Notes: generated by a model not told the origin, from the sequence alone. DNA of 64,000 nt from Oceanobacillus sp. CFH 90083 (GCF_009389585.1 NZ_VIYG01000014.1:1-64000), one strand, 5' to 3'; shown: positions 36,368 to 45,266, numbered from the stretch's first letter. Made by a program: numbers and translations.

Positions 36368-37519
36368 TTGGTACGATTAGGTCTGGATATATTTTTAGAA
36401 AAAGGATATAAGCGGGTGGAAGGCCTGCGGATTGGTCTGGTTACTAATATGACAGGCGTAAACGGAAAGCTTCAGCCCGCCATTGATTTGTTCGCTGAGC
36501 ATCCGGCAATAAATCTTGTTGCCTTATACGCTCCAGAGCATGGGATCCGCGGAGATGCGAAGGAAGGGCAGAAGGTAACCTCTGCAATGGATGATGCTAC
36601 AGGACTGCCTGTGTACAGCTTGTATGGGCAGACGAGAAAACCAAGTAAAGAAATGCTGGCAAATGTGGATGTGCTTGTATTTGATTTACAGGATATCGGC
36701 TCCAGATACTACACATATATTTATACGATGGCCTATGTGATGGAAGCATGTATGGAATACGGAAAAAAGCTGATAGTCCTTGATCGGCCCAATCCTGTTT
36801 CCGGGCTGAATACAGAAGGAAATCTGGTTGAAGCCGACCTGCGTTCCTTTGTCGGGCTGCTCCCCATCCCAAACCGGCATAGCATGACAGTAGGAGAGCT
36901 GGCACGATTATTTAAAAATGAATTCGGTTATCGATGTGACCTCACTGTTATACCGATGGAAGGCTGGAGGCGCAGCATGTATTTTGACGATACGAATTTA
37001 TTTTGGGTTCCTCCGTCTCCGAACACACCTACGATAGACATGGCTATTTTATATCCGGGCACTTGTCTTATCGAAGGGACGAACGTATCCGAGGGAAGAG
37101 GGACCGCAAAACCATTTGAATGGATTGGAGCTCCATTTATTGAGGGACAGAAGCTTGCGAAAGTATATAACGATAAAAAAATACCTGGAGTGCTTGCCCG
37201 CCCGGTATCCTTTGTGCCTGCCTATCAAAAACATGAAGGTGCAATCTGCGGCGGCATCCAGCTTCATATTGAGAATCGTCATACACTTCATTCCTTGCGG
37301 GCAGGGATAGCCTTAGTGGAAGCAATCGCCAATGTCTATCCGGATCAATTTCAATTTACCCAAAATGAAAACGGGAAGTATTTCTTTGATTTACTGGCAG
37401 GAACAAAACGATTAAGGAAATATATTTTAGATGGGGAAGCAGAAGGTTATTTGGACGAAAGCCAGCAAGAGCTGGAAAATTTTAAGAATAAGCGGAAAAA
37501 ATATCTTTTATATCGTTGA
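36368..37519 (+). CDS. namZ: Exo-beta-N-acetylmuramidase NamZ-like (DUF1343, GH171), cytosolic
   Basis: NamZ releases MurNAc from the non-reducing end of glycan fragments. The 383-residue protein contains the DUF1343 landmarks 'IGLVTNMTGVNG', 'LYAPEHGIRGDAKEGQKV', 'VFDLQDIGSRYYTYIYTMAY', 'LDRPNPVSG' and 'YPGTCLIEGTNVSEGRGTAKPFEWIGAPFI' split across residues 225-255. The start is TTG at 36368 with GGAGGTG 7 nt upstream. The ATG at 36350 overlaps that SD and is rejected. There is no signal peptide, unlike the secreted B. subtilis NamZ. It lies directly after DUF624. Confidence 0.9.
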   Translation: MVRLGLDIFLEKGYKRVEGLRIGLVTNMTGVNGKLQPAIDLFAEHPAINLVALYAPEHGIRGDAKEGQKVTSAMDDATGLPVYSLYGQTRKPSKEMLANVDVLVFDLQDIGSRYYTYIYTMAYVMEACMEYGKKLIVLDRPNPVSGLNTEGNLVEADLRSFVGLLPIPNRHSMTVGELARLFKNEFGYRCDLTVIPMEGWRRSMYFDDTNLFWVPPSPNTPTIDMAILYPGTCLIEGTNVSEGRGTAKPFEWIGAPFIEGQKLAKVYNDKKIPGVLARPVSFVPAYQKHEGAICGGIQLHIENRHTLHSLRAGIALVEAIANVYPDQFQFTQNENGKYFFDLLAGTKRLRKYILDGEAEGYLDESQQELENFKNKRKKYLLYR

Positions 37520-37597
37520 GGGCAGATATACGTACTGATTTGATGGTAACAAGCCAGCTTTTTCTAAGCAGAGAGACTAAGAAATGAGTTGATCATA

Positions 37598-38473
37598 GTG
37601 CCTTTTATAAACGGTGGAATAACAAGAATGAATGAGATGCTTTCCAGCCTCCCGCCATCTGAAAAAAAGATTGCTGCTTATATTTTAAAGCATCCGGAAG
37701 AAGCGATTTCATTGACTGCAAAGGAGCTTGGGAAACGCAGTGAAACAAGCGGGGCAGCAGTGATTCGATTATGTAAGTCCCTGAACCTGAAAGGCTTCCA
37801 TGATCTGAAAATCCGTATCGCAGGCGATTTGCAAAGAAAAGACGAATATGAATTTCGTGATATTGATCCCAATGAAACATCTGTATCCATTATTGATAAA
37901 ATGACGAATAACAGTATTCAAACCATACGGGAAACCGCACAATTAATCGATATGGATCAGCTGCAAGCGGGAGTGGAATTTCTGAATGATGCAGCTAAAA
38001 TCCTGTTTATCGGCGTTGGTGCATCAGGAATGATTGCCCGGGATGCAGTACAAAAGTTTATCCGGATTAATAAAAATGCTTATGCATTTGAGGATATGCA
38101 TATGACCGCGACAGTGATTGCCAATATGAGCAAAAATGATGTCGTTGTTGGTATTTCTTTTTCCGGAGAAACCATTGAAATTGCCAATATGCTTCACCTT
38201 GCCAAAAAACGAGGTATCAAAACAATCAGCCTGACCAAATACGGAAAATGGCCTGTTACGGAGCATGCAGATATAAAATTGTATACATCTACGACAAGGG
38301 AACCGATTTTCCGAAGCGGAGCAACATCCTCCCGGATCGCACAGCTGCAGGTCATGGATATCTTGTTTATGAATGTCGCTGCATTACAATATCATGTTAC
38401 AGTGAAGCATCTCGACGAAACAAGAGCTGCCGTTGATTTCTTTAAAAAAGGAAATGAAAAGATAAAAAAATAA
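37598..38473 (+). CDS. murR: RpiR-family regulator, MurR-like
   Basis: This transcription factor of about 291 residues has an N-terminal RpiR HTH ('LPPSEKKIAAYILKHPEEAI', then 'GAAVIRLCKSLNLKGFHDLKI' over residues 45-66) and a C-terminal SIS domain ('ILFIGVGASGMIARDAVQKF', 'VVVGISFSGETIEIANM') that binds a phosphosugar. It aligns well with B. subtilis MurR, whose ligand is MurNAc-6-phosphate. It probably controls the preceding salvage genes. Start GTG at 37598 matches MurR-like N-termini; TTG at 37589 is an alternative and neither has a strong SD. Confidence 0.85.
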   Translation: MPFINGGITRMNEMLSSLPPSEKKIAAYILKHPEEAISLTAKELGKRSETSGAAVIRLCKSLNLKGFHDLKIRIAGDLQRKDEYEFRDIDPNETSVSIIDKMTNNSIQTIRETAQLIDMDQLQAGVEFLNDAAKILFIGVGASGMIARDAVQKFIRINKNAYAFEDMHMTATVIANMSKNDVVVGISFSGETIEIANMLHLAKKRGIKTISLTKYGKWPVTEHADIKLYTSTTREPIFRSGATSSRIAQLQVMDILFMNVAALQYHVTVKHLDETRAAVDFFKKGNEKIKK

Positions 38474-38554
38474 GGCAAGCTGCTCCAGGAGAATATCATA
38501 GCGATACTATAAGAATTTTTAGGATCAATGTCATCAAAAGGAAGGGATATATCA

Positions 38555-39511
38555 ATGATAAGGTTAGAACCATGGAGTGCCAGACGAATAGAAGCAGTTG
38601 TTCAATTATGGAACGGGGAAATTGGAACGGACTTTCCAATGCGAAAGGAGTTGTTTAAACAAAATAGCTTCGAGGATGAAAATATATGTAAACAAGCCTC
38701 GGCTATTGCCGTGGATGATGAAGGTAACGTTGCCGGGTTTGTTGTCGCTAAAATATATCAGGAAAAACACAAGGTCGACATCAGCAGGACAACAGGCTGG
38801 ATTCAAGTACTTCTTGTTGGAGAGTCGCAGAGAAATCAAGGAATTGGCTCAACATTATTAGCAAACGCTGAAAAATACTTAAAGAAAGCTGGTGCAAAAC
38901 TAATTCTGCTCGGACGCGACCCGTGGCATTATTTTCCCGGCATTCCGGTGGAACTAAAAGAAACAAAAGCCTGGTTTGAACGTAAAGGATATGAAAACAC
39001 CGGTACAGAGCATGACATGATTAGAAAATACAGTGTTCATGATGAAATAAAAATCCCAAATATGAACGGTGTAGAATGCTGCGTATTAGATCTCGCAGAT
39101 AAGGAGTTATTTCTTGATTTCCTGCATCGCTGTTTCCCAGGAAGGTGGGAATATGAAGCGATTCATTATTTTCGAAAAGGTGGAACAGGAAGAGAATTTG
39201 CCATTATGAAAAAAGAGAAAAAAATTATCGGGTTCTGTCGAATGAATGATGAACAATCAGTGTTAATTGCTCAAAATGTATACTGGGCGCCTTTGTTTAA
39301 GGAGAAGTTAGGAGGGATTGGACCTTTAGGGGTGGATAAGAGGGAGCGTGGACAAGGATATGGCTTGGCAATTGTTGAAGCTGGAATAAATTTTTTAAGA
39401 GAACGGGGCCATTCACGTATTGTGATTGATTGGACTGGATTGATTTCCTTCTATAATAAATTAGGATACACTGTTTGGAAATCCTATTCTGCATATAAAA
39501 AGGATGTCTAA
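38555..39511 (+). CDS. Tandem-GNAT acetyltransferase, GlmA-like
   Basis: This 318-residue protein has two GNAT domains. The N-terminal domain has acetyl-CoA motif 'GESQRNQGIGSTLLANAEKYL' (around residue 88). The C-terminal domain has 'VDKRERGQGYGLAIVEAGINFL'. In Clostridium acetobutylicum the two-domain acetyltransferase GlmA acetylates glucosamine and glucosaminides and is encoded with nagZ and murK. The same layout here, at the end of the salvage locus, suggests it re-acetylates de-acetylated cell-wall sugars. Start ATG at 38555 has AAGGAAGGG 7 nt upstream. A terminator follows at 39595. Confidence 0.75.
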   Translation: MIRLEPWSARRIEAVVQLWNGEIGTDFPMRKELFKQNSFEDENICKQASAIAVDDEGNVAGFVVAKIYQEKHKVDISRTTGWIQVLLVGESQRNQGIGSTLLANAEKYLKKAGAKLILLGRDPWHYFPGIPVELKETKAWFERKGYENTGTEHDMIRKYSVHDEIKIPNMNGVECCVLDLADKELFLDFLHRCFPGRWEYEAIHYFRKGGTGREFAIMKKEKKIIGFCRMNDEQSVLIAQNVYWAPLFKEKLGGIGPLGVDKRERGQGYGLAIVEAGINFLRERGHSRIVIDWTGLISFYNKLGYTVWKSYSAYKKDV

Positions 39512-39594
39512 ATCCTTATTCATCCGTTATTCATATCGATTACTGAATGAAGTTTTCCGGCTCAGGGTCAGTCAACAGGTATAGCAGCTCAAAA

Positions 39595-39634
39595 GTGCTC
39601 TTCTGAAGTAAACAGGAAGAGCGTTTTTTATTTT
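39595..39634 (+). terminator. Intrinsic terminator ending the salvage locus
   Basis: GCTCTTC and GAAGAGC pair with a 12-nt loop, then GTTTTTTATTTT. It separates the GNAT gene from the next kinase gene. Confidence 0.85.
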
Positions 39635-39743
39635 AGTGGATTTATTTCAATTTTTAGGAATTTTAAGTTATAATCATTATGTTAAACAAAATTGTCAGTT
39701 GAATAGTAGAGCAAATATTTTCTAAATCAGGAGGTGAGGAAGG

Positions 39744-40664
39744 ATGAACAGCATAGCTATTTTAAAAGAATTTGGATTTTACGTAGCAGAAGAGCAGGAA
39801 AGCATTTATCCATTTTCTCCAGTCTATAAGCTTCAGGATTATATTATCAAAAAAACACAGTACCCTTTGGAGAAAGCCCGGAAGCTTGTCAGGTATACGA
39901 AGTATTTACAAGAAAAAGGTATCCCTGTTGTAACTCCGGTAAGCTTAACCACCAGCAATCCCAAACAAATAGAGGACGCATGCTATATTTGTTACCCGTT
40001 TATAAATGGGAGCCATTATCAAGGAACAGAAAAAGAAATTATCGGGGCGGGAGAGCTTCTTGGCCGTATCCATGCACTTTCCTCTTCTCAAAATACATTT
40101 GATTTAAGCGATTATAATGTTTTTGATTTTTACCATCATGAAGTAGATGATCATATGAAAAAGATTAGTGATTTCGTCAGTATCTATCAAGTCAATATCC
40201 CTATTCAGAAGCTGAAAGATTTATTACATACAGCAGTGAAGAATCAGGAAAAATTAAAAAAGACTTCATTAAAATGGGTAGAGACCCCGCACGATTATAA
40301 AGCGAATAATCTTGTGTTTCAAAGCAAGCCTGTTCTTATAGATCCCGATAATGCTGTATGGATTCCACGTACATTTGATCTGGCATTGGCGTTATTATTA
40401 TTTCATAATGAATTTCCTTCAGCTCCTGACCGTACGTTTACACCAAAGGAATGGAAGTTATTCTTAGCAGGTTATTTGAAGCATCAGATTTTAACAAATA
40501 CAGAAATAAAAGCTTGGGAAGAAACGGTCCTGCATGTGTTTTTGGACGAAGTCATGTGGCTGATGGCTGAGGTAGAAGAGGATTGGGAGCGGAAGGAACA
40601 AAGAGATCTATTTGTCAGTGTGACAGAAACACTGTTTCATATAAAAGATTATCCTGTTTATTAG
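39744..40664 (+). CDS. APH-fold kinase, substrate unknown
   Basis: This 306-residue protein of the aminoglycoside phosphotransferase superfamily has the ATP-lobe Lys in 'YIIKKTQYPLEKARKLVRY' and the catalytic loop 'VETPHDYKANNLVFQSKPVLIDPDNA' split at residues 185-210. HDxxxxN and the IDPDNA metal motif replace the usual HGD. It has its own promoter-like TATAAT and a strong SD (AGGAGGTGAGG). Cell-wall sugar kinases of the AmgK type share this fold, but nothing specific shows a MurNAc kinase. A terminator separates it from the salvage locus. Confidence 0.75.
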   Translation: MNSIAILKEFGFYVAEEQESIYPFSPVYKLQDYIIKKTQYPLEKARKLVRYTKYLQEKGIPVVTPVSLTTSNPKQIEDACYICYPFINGSHYQGTEKEIIGAGELLGRIHALSSSQNTFDLSDYNVFDFYHHEVDDHMKKISDFVSIYQVNIPIQKLKDLLHTAVKNQEKLKKTSLKWVETPHDYKANNLVFQSKPVLIDPDNAVWIPRTFDLALALLLFHNEFPSAPDRTFTPKEWKLFLAGYLKHQILTNTEIKAWEETVLHVFLDEVMWLMAEVEEDWERKEQRDLFVSVTETLFHIKDYPVY

Positions 40665-40713
40665 ATAAGAGCAGGATCACAATGTTATATAAATAAAAGT
40701 TGGAGCGAATGCT

Positions 40714-41115
40714 ATGGATATAGAACAAAAGCTGTATAAAGCGGCTGTGGATTTAATCAAAAAAAGATACCCGGCAGGCTGGGGCGGTGCAGCAGCCATG
40801 TACACAGAATCCGGTCAAATATTAACAAGTGTAGCTCCTGAAGTCATAAATGCTTCTACGGAATTATGTATGGAAACAGGAGCGATTTTAGAAGCGCATA
40901 AGCTGGATACTAAAGTAACCCATTCCATTTGTGTCGCCAGAGAGGATGAAAACGCCCCATTTCTCATTTTAACGCCATGCGGTGTTTGTCAGGAGCGGCT
41001 TTTTTATTGGGGAGAAGAGGTCCAAGCTGCTGTAACCAATCCGGGTAATGAGCTTATATTTAAAACATTGAAAGAGCTTCAGCCGTATCATTGGTTTAAA
41101 GCATATGATGATTGA
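40714..41115 (+). CDS. Cytidine deaminase family protein
   Basis: This zinc-dependent deaminase has 133 residues. The zinc and catalytic residues are visible as 'LCMETGAI' (Cys52, Glu54) and 'TPCGVCQERL' (Cys89, Cys92), the C-x-E/PCxxC form of the family. The usual CAE is CME here. It resembles cytidine/blasticidin-S deaminases; which one is unclear. It is cytosolic and probably transcribed with the preceding kinase (50-nt gap). Confidence 0.85.
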   Translation: MDIEQKLYKAAVDLIKKRYPAGWGGAAAMYTESGQILTSVAPEVINASTELCMETGAILEAHKLDTKVTHSICVAREDENAPFLILTPCGVCQERLFYWGEEVQAAVTNPGNELIFKTLKELQPYHWFKAYDD

Positions 41116-41134
41116 AACATCATTTAACAAAATG

Positions 41135-41176
41135 AAAACGAACGGTCAGTTAGTGCAATCGACCGTTCGTTTTCTC
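41135..41176. terminator. Bidirectional terminator
   Basis: GAAAACGAACGGTC and GACCGTTCGTTTTC form a perfect stem with a 13-nt loop. It separates the cytidine deaminase gene (+) from the MFS gene (-). Confidence 0.9.
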
Positions 41177-41188
41177 TATAACTATATT

Positions 41189-42382
41189 TCATTCATAAGC
41201 TCTTTCAGCTGATCTGAATAAAGACTTATCCTCAATCTTATGCGTAACAAACATCAACACCACTCCAAAGAAAATCATACCCCCGGCAACAAAGGTGATT
41301 TCCCTGAATGAAAATTGATTGGTTAATAAGAGACTTCCCAAAGTAGCTCCAATCGAGTTTGCTAAATTAAACACAGATGCCGCAATAGTTCCTGATAAAG
41401 CCGGAGCTTCTTTTGCTGCTAAGATAATCTTTGCGTTTAATATTGGTGTTGTTCCAAATGTTCCGGCGCCAAATAAGAAGCAGGCAGCATAGGTAAAGAA
41501 TGGGTTCGCTAATAAGAATGTAAAAGCAATCAGCACCGATCCTAAAATAGTCATTGCCACAATTAAACGCTCTGTTAATACTTCAGGCTGAATACGCCCG
41601 GAAACGAAATTCCCGATCACAGCGCCGAGTCCGAACAGGAATAAACCAATCGTTATACCTGTTACATCGAAGCCTGCGATTTCCCGAAGCATCGGTTCCT
41701 TGAAGGTATAAGCTGTAAATACACCGGAAAAGCCAAAGACAATAACGGCAATCAGCATCCAGACATTTTTATTCTTTAATATAGCCATCTCATTCTTCAG
41801 TTTAGGAACTTCTTTTTGTTTGATATTTGGTGTAACGATGATAAGCCCGATTAAATTGATTATTCCCATTGCTGTAATAAACCAGAATACCAATCTCCAG
41901 TCAAGCATGCCGCCGATATAGGAACCAAAAGGAACCCCGAGCATAATTGCAATCGTGAGTCCGCCCTGTACCGCAGCAATCGCGCTTGTGCGTTTATGAG
42001 GCGGCGAAATGTCAACAGCCATACTCATGCATAATCCAAAGAATGGGGCATGCATAGTTGCAGAGAAAAGTCTGGAGAGAAGCAGGATCTCAAAAGTTGG
42101 TGCTGTGGCAGCAATGATATTACTTATTATAAAGATGGACATAAGTGCGATTAACAGGGGCTTTGGTGAATATTTAACCGTTAATATCCGAAGCAGCGGA
42201 CCACAGACAGCAACACTGATCGCGTAAACGCTGAGCAATAATCCAGTTGTAGAAACGGCTACATCTAAATCAGCAGCAAACTGCGTTAATAAACCGGTAA
42301 CTGCATACTCTGTCATGCCAATCGCAAATGTACCAATCATAAATACAGATAGAATCATATTACGGGAGAATTTTAAAGCCAT
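41189..42382 (-). CDS. MFS transporter (DHA1, AraJ/YbcL type)
   Basis: This twelve-TM major facilitator has 397 residues. 'GMTEYAVTGLLTQFAADLDV' in TM1, 'SRLFSATMHAPFFGLCMSMA' around residue 105 and 'GVPFGSYIGGMLDWRLVFW' (motif C) are typical of the arabinose-efflux/AraJ group. The substrate is probably a drug or sugar. A GGAAGTG-type SD lies upstream. It is monocistronic and converges on the deaminase gene. Confidence 0.88.
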   Translation of the reverse strand: MALKFSRNMILSVFMIGTFAIGMTEYAVTGLLTQFAADLDVAVSTTGLLLSVYAISVAVCGPLLRILTVKYSPKPLLIALMSIFIISNIIAATAPTFEILLLSRLFSATMHAPFFGLCMSMAVDISPPHKRTSAIAAVQGGLTIAIMLGVPFGSYIGGMLDWRLVFWFITAMGIINLIGLIIVTPNIKQKEVPKLKNEMAILKNKNVWMLIAVIVFGFSGVFTAYTFKEPMLREIAGFDVTGITIGLFLFGLGAVIGNFVSGRIQPEVLTERLIVAMTILGSVLIAFTFLLANPFFTYAACFLFGAGTFGTTPILNAKIILAAKEAPALSGTIAASVFNLANSIGATLGSLLLTNQFSFREITFVAGGMIFFGVVLMFVTHKIEDKSLFRSAERAYE

Positions 42383-42627
42383 TTTAACACTTCCTTTCTA
42401 TCTCATGAAAAAACAATAGCACTATCATAGTGGAACAGAAGTCTGTTGTCTAGGCATCTGTTTGAAAAAAATAAAGAAATAATTTTCAGATTAATGGAAG
42501 CGTCATGCACAGGAAGAATGCTGGAAATGACGTGTTAAAAAAGTGCAATGGAGCAAATGAGGAGAAGTGGAATGGGGATAATAATGGTATAATAAAAGCA
42601 TCATGATATTGACAAGGAGGAAAAATA

Positions 42628-43548
42628 ATGACAGCAGGCTCGAAAAATATCGTACCACATCTTTGGTTTGACAAGGAAGCAAAAGAGGCAGCCGCCTTTT
42701 ACACGTCTGTTTTTCCAGATTCACAGGTAGTCAGTGAAGTGGTTATCAAGGATACACCGTCAGGAGATTGTGATCTGGTTTCCTTTGATTTATGGGGACA
42801 ACGATTTATGGCGATTAGTGCTGGACCATATTTTTCATTTAATCCATCGATTTCCTTTATGGTAAACTTTGATCCGTCAAGGGATAAGGATGCTGCTGAA
42901 CAGCTTGAAGCAGTTTGGGAGAAGCTGTCTGATGGCGGGATTCCGCTGATGCCGCTTGATTCGTATCCCTTCAGTAAAAAATACGGATGGATTCAGGATA
43001 AATACGGCCTTTCCTGGCAGCTTATCTTAACAAATCCAGAGGGAGAAGAAAGACCGCCAATATTGCCATCCATGATGTTTATAGGTGAAAATGTCGGTAA
43101 AGCGGAAGAAGCGGTACAATTTTATTTGTCTATTTTTAAAAATAGTAAAGAGGGGATATCAGCTAAGTACGCTGCCGGAATGGAGCCTAATCAGGAAGGT
43201 ACAGTCATGTTTTCTGATTTTATGCTTGAAAATGTCTGGTTGACAGCAATGGATAGCGGCTTAGAGCATGGCTTTCAATTTAACGAAGCAGTCTCTCTGT
43301 TAGTGAATTGCGATACACAGGAAGAAATCGATCATTATTTTGAAAAACTGTCAGCAGTACCTGAGGCAGAACAGTGTGGCTGGCTAAAGGACAAGTATGG
43401 TGTATCCTGGCAAATTGCGCCAAGAGAAATGGACGAAATGATGAGCAATAAGTCAACACAGGAACAAATTGACAGAGTGAACAAGGCCATGATGCCGATG
43501 AAAAAATTGGATATCGAAACATTACGAAAGGCATATGAGGGCAGATAA
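42628..43548 (+). CDS. VOC/PhnB-like protein with two glyoxalase-fold domains
   Basis: This 306-residue protein has two copies of the PhnB-type (3-demethylubiquinone-9 3-methyltransferase-like) domain. The first begins 'IVPHLWFDKEAKEAAAFYTS' and the second 'ILPSMMFIGENVGKAEEAVQ'. Each ends with 'KYGWIQDKYGLSWQLI' / 'CGWLKDKYGVSWQIA'. Most homologues have one domain; the tandem form is a known variant. The function is unknown. AAGGAGG precedes the ATG. The DUF1801 start follows directly after its stop. Confidence 0.88.
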   Translation: MTAGSKNIVPHLWFDKEAKEAAAFYTSVFPDSQVVSEVVIKDTPSGDCDLVSFDLWGQRFMAISAGPYFSFNPSISFMVNFDPSRDKDAAEQLEAVWEKLSDGGIPLMPLDSYPFSKKYGWIQDKYGLSWQLILTNPEGEERPPILPSMMFIGENVGKAEEAVQFYLSIFKNSKEGISAKYAAGMEPNQEGTVMFSDFMLENVWLTAMDSGLEHGFQFNEAVSLLVNCDTQEEIDHYFEKLSAVPEAEQCGWLKDKYGVSWQIAPREMDEMMSNKSTQEQIDRVNKAMMPMKKLDIETLRKAYEGR

Positions 43549-43971
43549 ATGTATGAATTAAAAACAAAAGAAACAGATAATAGTGTGATGGAATTTATTG
43601 AGCAGGTTGAGCAGCCGAAGAAGCGGGAGGATGCCTATCGTCTGCTGGATATATTTACGGAAACAACGGGTTTTGAGGCAGCCATGTGGGGACCGAGTAT
43701 TATCGGCTTCGGGAAGTACCATTATAAATATGATTCGGGGCATGAGGGAGATGCACCATTAGTTGGCTTCTCCCCGCGTAAAGCAAAAATAAGCCTTTAC
43801 TTTGCGACAGGAGATACAGAGCGTGAACACTTACTCCCGAAATTTGGCAAACATACAGCAGGTAAGGCCTGTGTATATATTAATAAAGTAGCAGATATTG
43901 ATGAAGAAGTATTAAAAGAATTAATTAAGCAGTCTGTACGGTTTTTGCAGGAGAAATACCCGGAAAAGTAG
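43549..43971 (+). CDS. DUF1801 family protein
   Basis: This 140-residue protein of the YdhG/DUF1801 fold has 'PKKREDAYRLLDIFTETTGF' near the N-terminus, 'MWGPSIIGFGKYHYKYDSGH', and 'LVGFSPRKAKISLYF'. No enzymatic role is established. Its ATG begins right after the stop of the PhnB-like gene, so the two are coupled. Confidence 0.88.
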   Translation: MYELKTKETDNSVMEFIEQVEQPKKREDAYRLLDIFTETTGFEAAMWGPSIIGFGKYHYKYDSGHEGDAPLVGFSPRKAKISLYFATGDTEREHLLPKFGKHTAGKACVYINKVADIDEEVLKELIKQSVRFLQEKYPEK

Positions 43972-43978
43972 GAGAATC

Positions 43979-44470
43979 ATGATGTTTACAATCAGAAAGA
44001 TAGTGGACGACCAGAAAGATTTAGATTTCTTAACGGATATGTTATACGAATCCATATATATTCCATCGGATAAGCCGCCCAAAGAAAAACTGCTTCATGC
44101 AGCGCATTTGCGCAAATATCATCAGCATTGGGGGAGAACGGGAGATACAGCACTTATTGCGGTAAATCCACAGAATCAAGCTGTTGGAGCGGTGTGGTAT
44201 CGCTTGTTTAGTGAAAGGGAAAAAGGATATGGCTTTGTCAGTCCTGATATTCCTGAGCTTGGTATAGCAATTGTGGAAAGTGAAAGAGGCAAAGGATTGG
44301 GGAAACAGTTGCTGATAGAGATCATAAAAGAAGCAAACAAGGCAGGATACATTGGGCTGTCTCTCAGTGTAGATTTAAAAAATATTGGTGCAATCAGCCT
44401 GTATCATCAGTTAGGATTTGAAGATGTGGAAACAGCAGGAACGTCGAAAACGATGCTATATTCATTTTAG
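43979..44470 (+). CDS. GNAT family N-acetyltransferase
   Basis: This single-domain acetyltransferase has 163 residues. Motif A 'IAIVESERGKGLGKQLLIEI' lies around residue 95, followed by 'LSVDLKNIGAISLYHQLGFE'. The substrate is unknown. It follows the DUF1801 gene by 7 nt and closes a three-gene operon with a terminator at 44482. Confidence 0.88.
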   Translation: MMFTIRKIVDDQKDLDFLTDMLYESIYIPSDKPPKEKLLHAAHLRKYHQHWGRTGDTALIAVNPQNQAVGAVWYRLFSEREKGYGFVSPDIPELGIAIVESERGKGLGKQLLIEIIKEANKAGYIGLSLSVDLKNIGAISLYHQLGFEDVETAGTSKTMLYSF

Positions 44471-44481
44471 TTATAATAAAT

Positions 44482-44525
44482 AGCCGTGTGAGAATTCATA
44501 ATCATTTTTCACGCGGCTTTTTTTA
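44482..44525 (+). terminator. Intrinsic terminator after the GNAT gene
   Basis: AGCCGTGTGAGAA and TTTCACGCGGCT pair (one G-T), followed by seven T residues. Confidence 0.85.
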
Positions 44526-44614
44526 TTTTGATTCTTGGATAATAAAACATACATAATCAATAGTAATATAGTAATATTTCATCTTATTGTGTCTAAATGC
44601 ATCAGGATTATACG

Positions 44615-44761
44615 ATGAGCTTTGAAGATTTCCAAGTAACTTTCCTTGATAGACTCACTATTATTAACAGGGAACATTATTTTAATAATTCCATAAATAC
44701 TTATAAAGAAGGCTTAACAAGTTTAAGTAAACAGACGATAAATAAAGTATCAATAACATAA
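44615..44761 (+). CDS. Candidate small gene (48 codons), unknown
   Basis: The frame begins MSFEDFQVTFLDRL and ends TINKVSIT-stop, with AGGA seven nt before the ATG. Its stop lies 23 nt before the next gene. It is too short to judge by composition and could be chance in a 310-nt gap. Confidence 0.3.
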   Translation: MSFEDFQVTFLDRLTIINREHYFNNSINTYKEGLTSLSKQTINKVSIT

Positions 44762-44784
44762 TTCTGAAAGGGAGGAGGATACAA

Positions 44785-45249
44785 ATGAATTTTTCATCAA
44801 TTGGTAATCTGCATCAATCAGTAAAAATAGCACAGATGAAAGAGCTTGTTGATTCACAAAGCTCACCTCGTTATCCTGGAACGTATGATAATGATCCAAT
44901 GAATATTACGAATCGAACAGATTGGAAAAAGATTGTACCTGTTCCGGATAAAGTAAAGCAAGATTTGATTAATGCCGTAAAAGAAACAATGGAGCAGAAC
45001 GGGGGGATGAGACATGCAAATGAGGAAAAGGATCCGATCCATAGAATCAAACAAACGTATTTGAATTCATTACCAAAATCGGAACGCCTTTCAGCTAGTT
45101 GGACACTCACTGAAATTTATAGAAACGAGGCACAGCGTCTTGTAGATTTCGTTAGAGTAAAAGACCCCTCATGGGATTGGGGAAAGCCCGTCAAAACTGA
45201 AATTTTAGAAGAAGTTTATAAAAGTCCAAATGTAGATATCAAAGTGTGA
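44785..45249 (+). CDS. Hypothetical cytosolic protein
   Basis: I do not recognise this protein (154 residues, hydrophilic, no signal peptide). The start MNFSSIGNLHQSVKIAQMKE and a 'ITNRTDWKKIVPVPDKVKQD' segment are followed by a predicted helical C-terminal half ('LSASWTLTEIYRNEAQRLVD'). A strong GGGAGGAGG SD precedes the ATG. The next gene, a secreted protein, follows 17 nt downstream and they are probably cotranscribed. The high Asn/Gln content and an isolated location suggest a recently acquired gene pair. Confidence 0.7.
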   Translation: MNFSSIGNLHQSVKIAQMKELVDSQSSPRYPGTYDNDPMNITNRTDWKKIVPVPDKVKQDLINAVKETMEQNGGMRHANEEKDPIHRIKQTYLNSLPKSERLSASWTLTEIYRNEAQRLVDFVRVKDPSWDWGKPVKTEILEEVYKSPNVDIKV

Positions 45250-45266
45250 ATTTAGGAGGGGAGTAT

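Noticed and set aside
45246-45266. Upstream start for the secreted protein (seven extra codons)
   Set aside because: The extension contains the SD itself and would put extra residues in front of a complete signal peptide.
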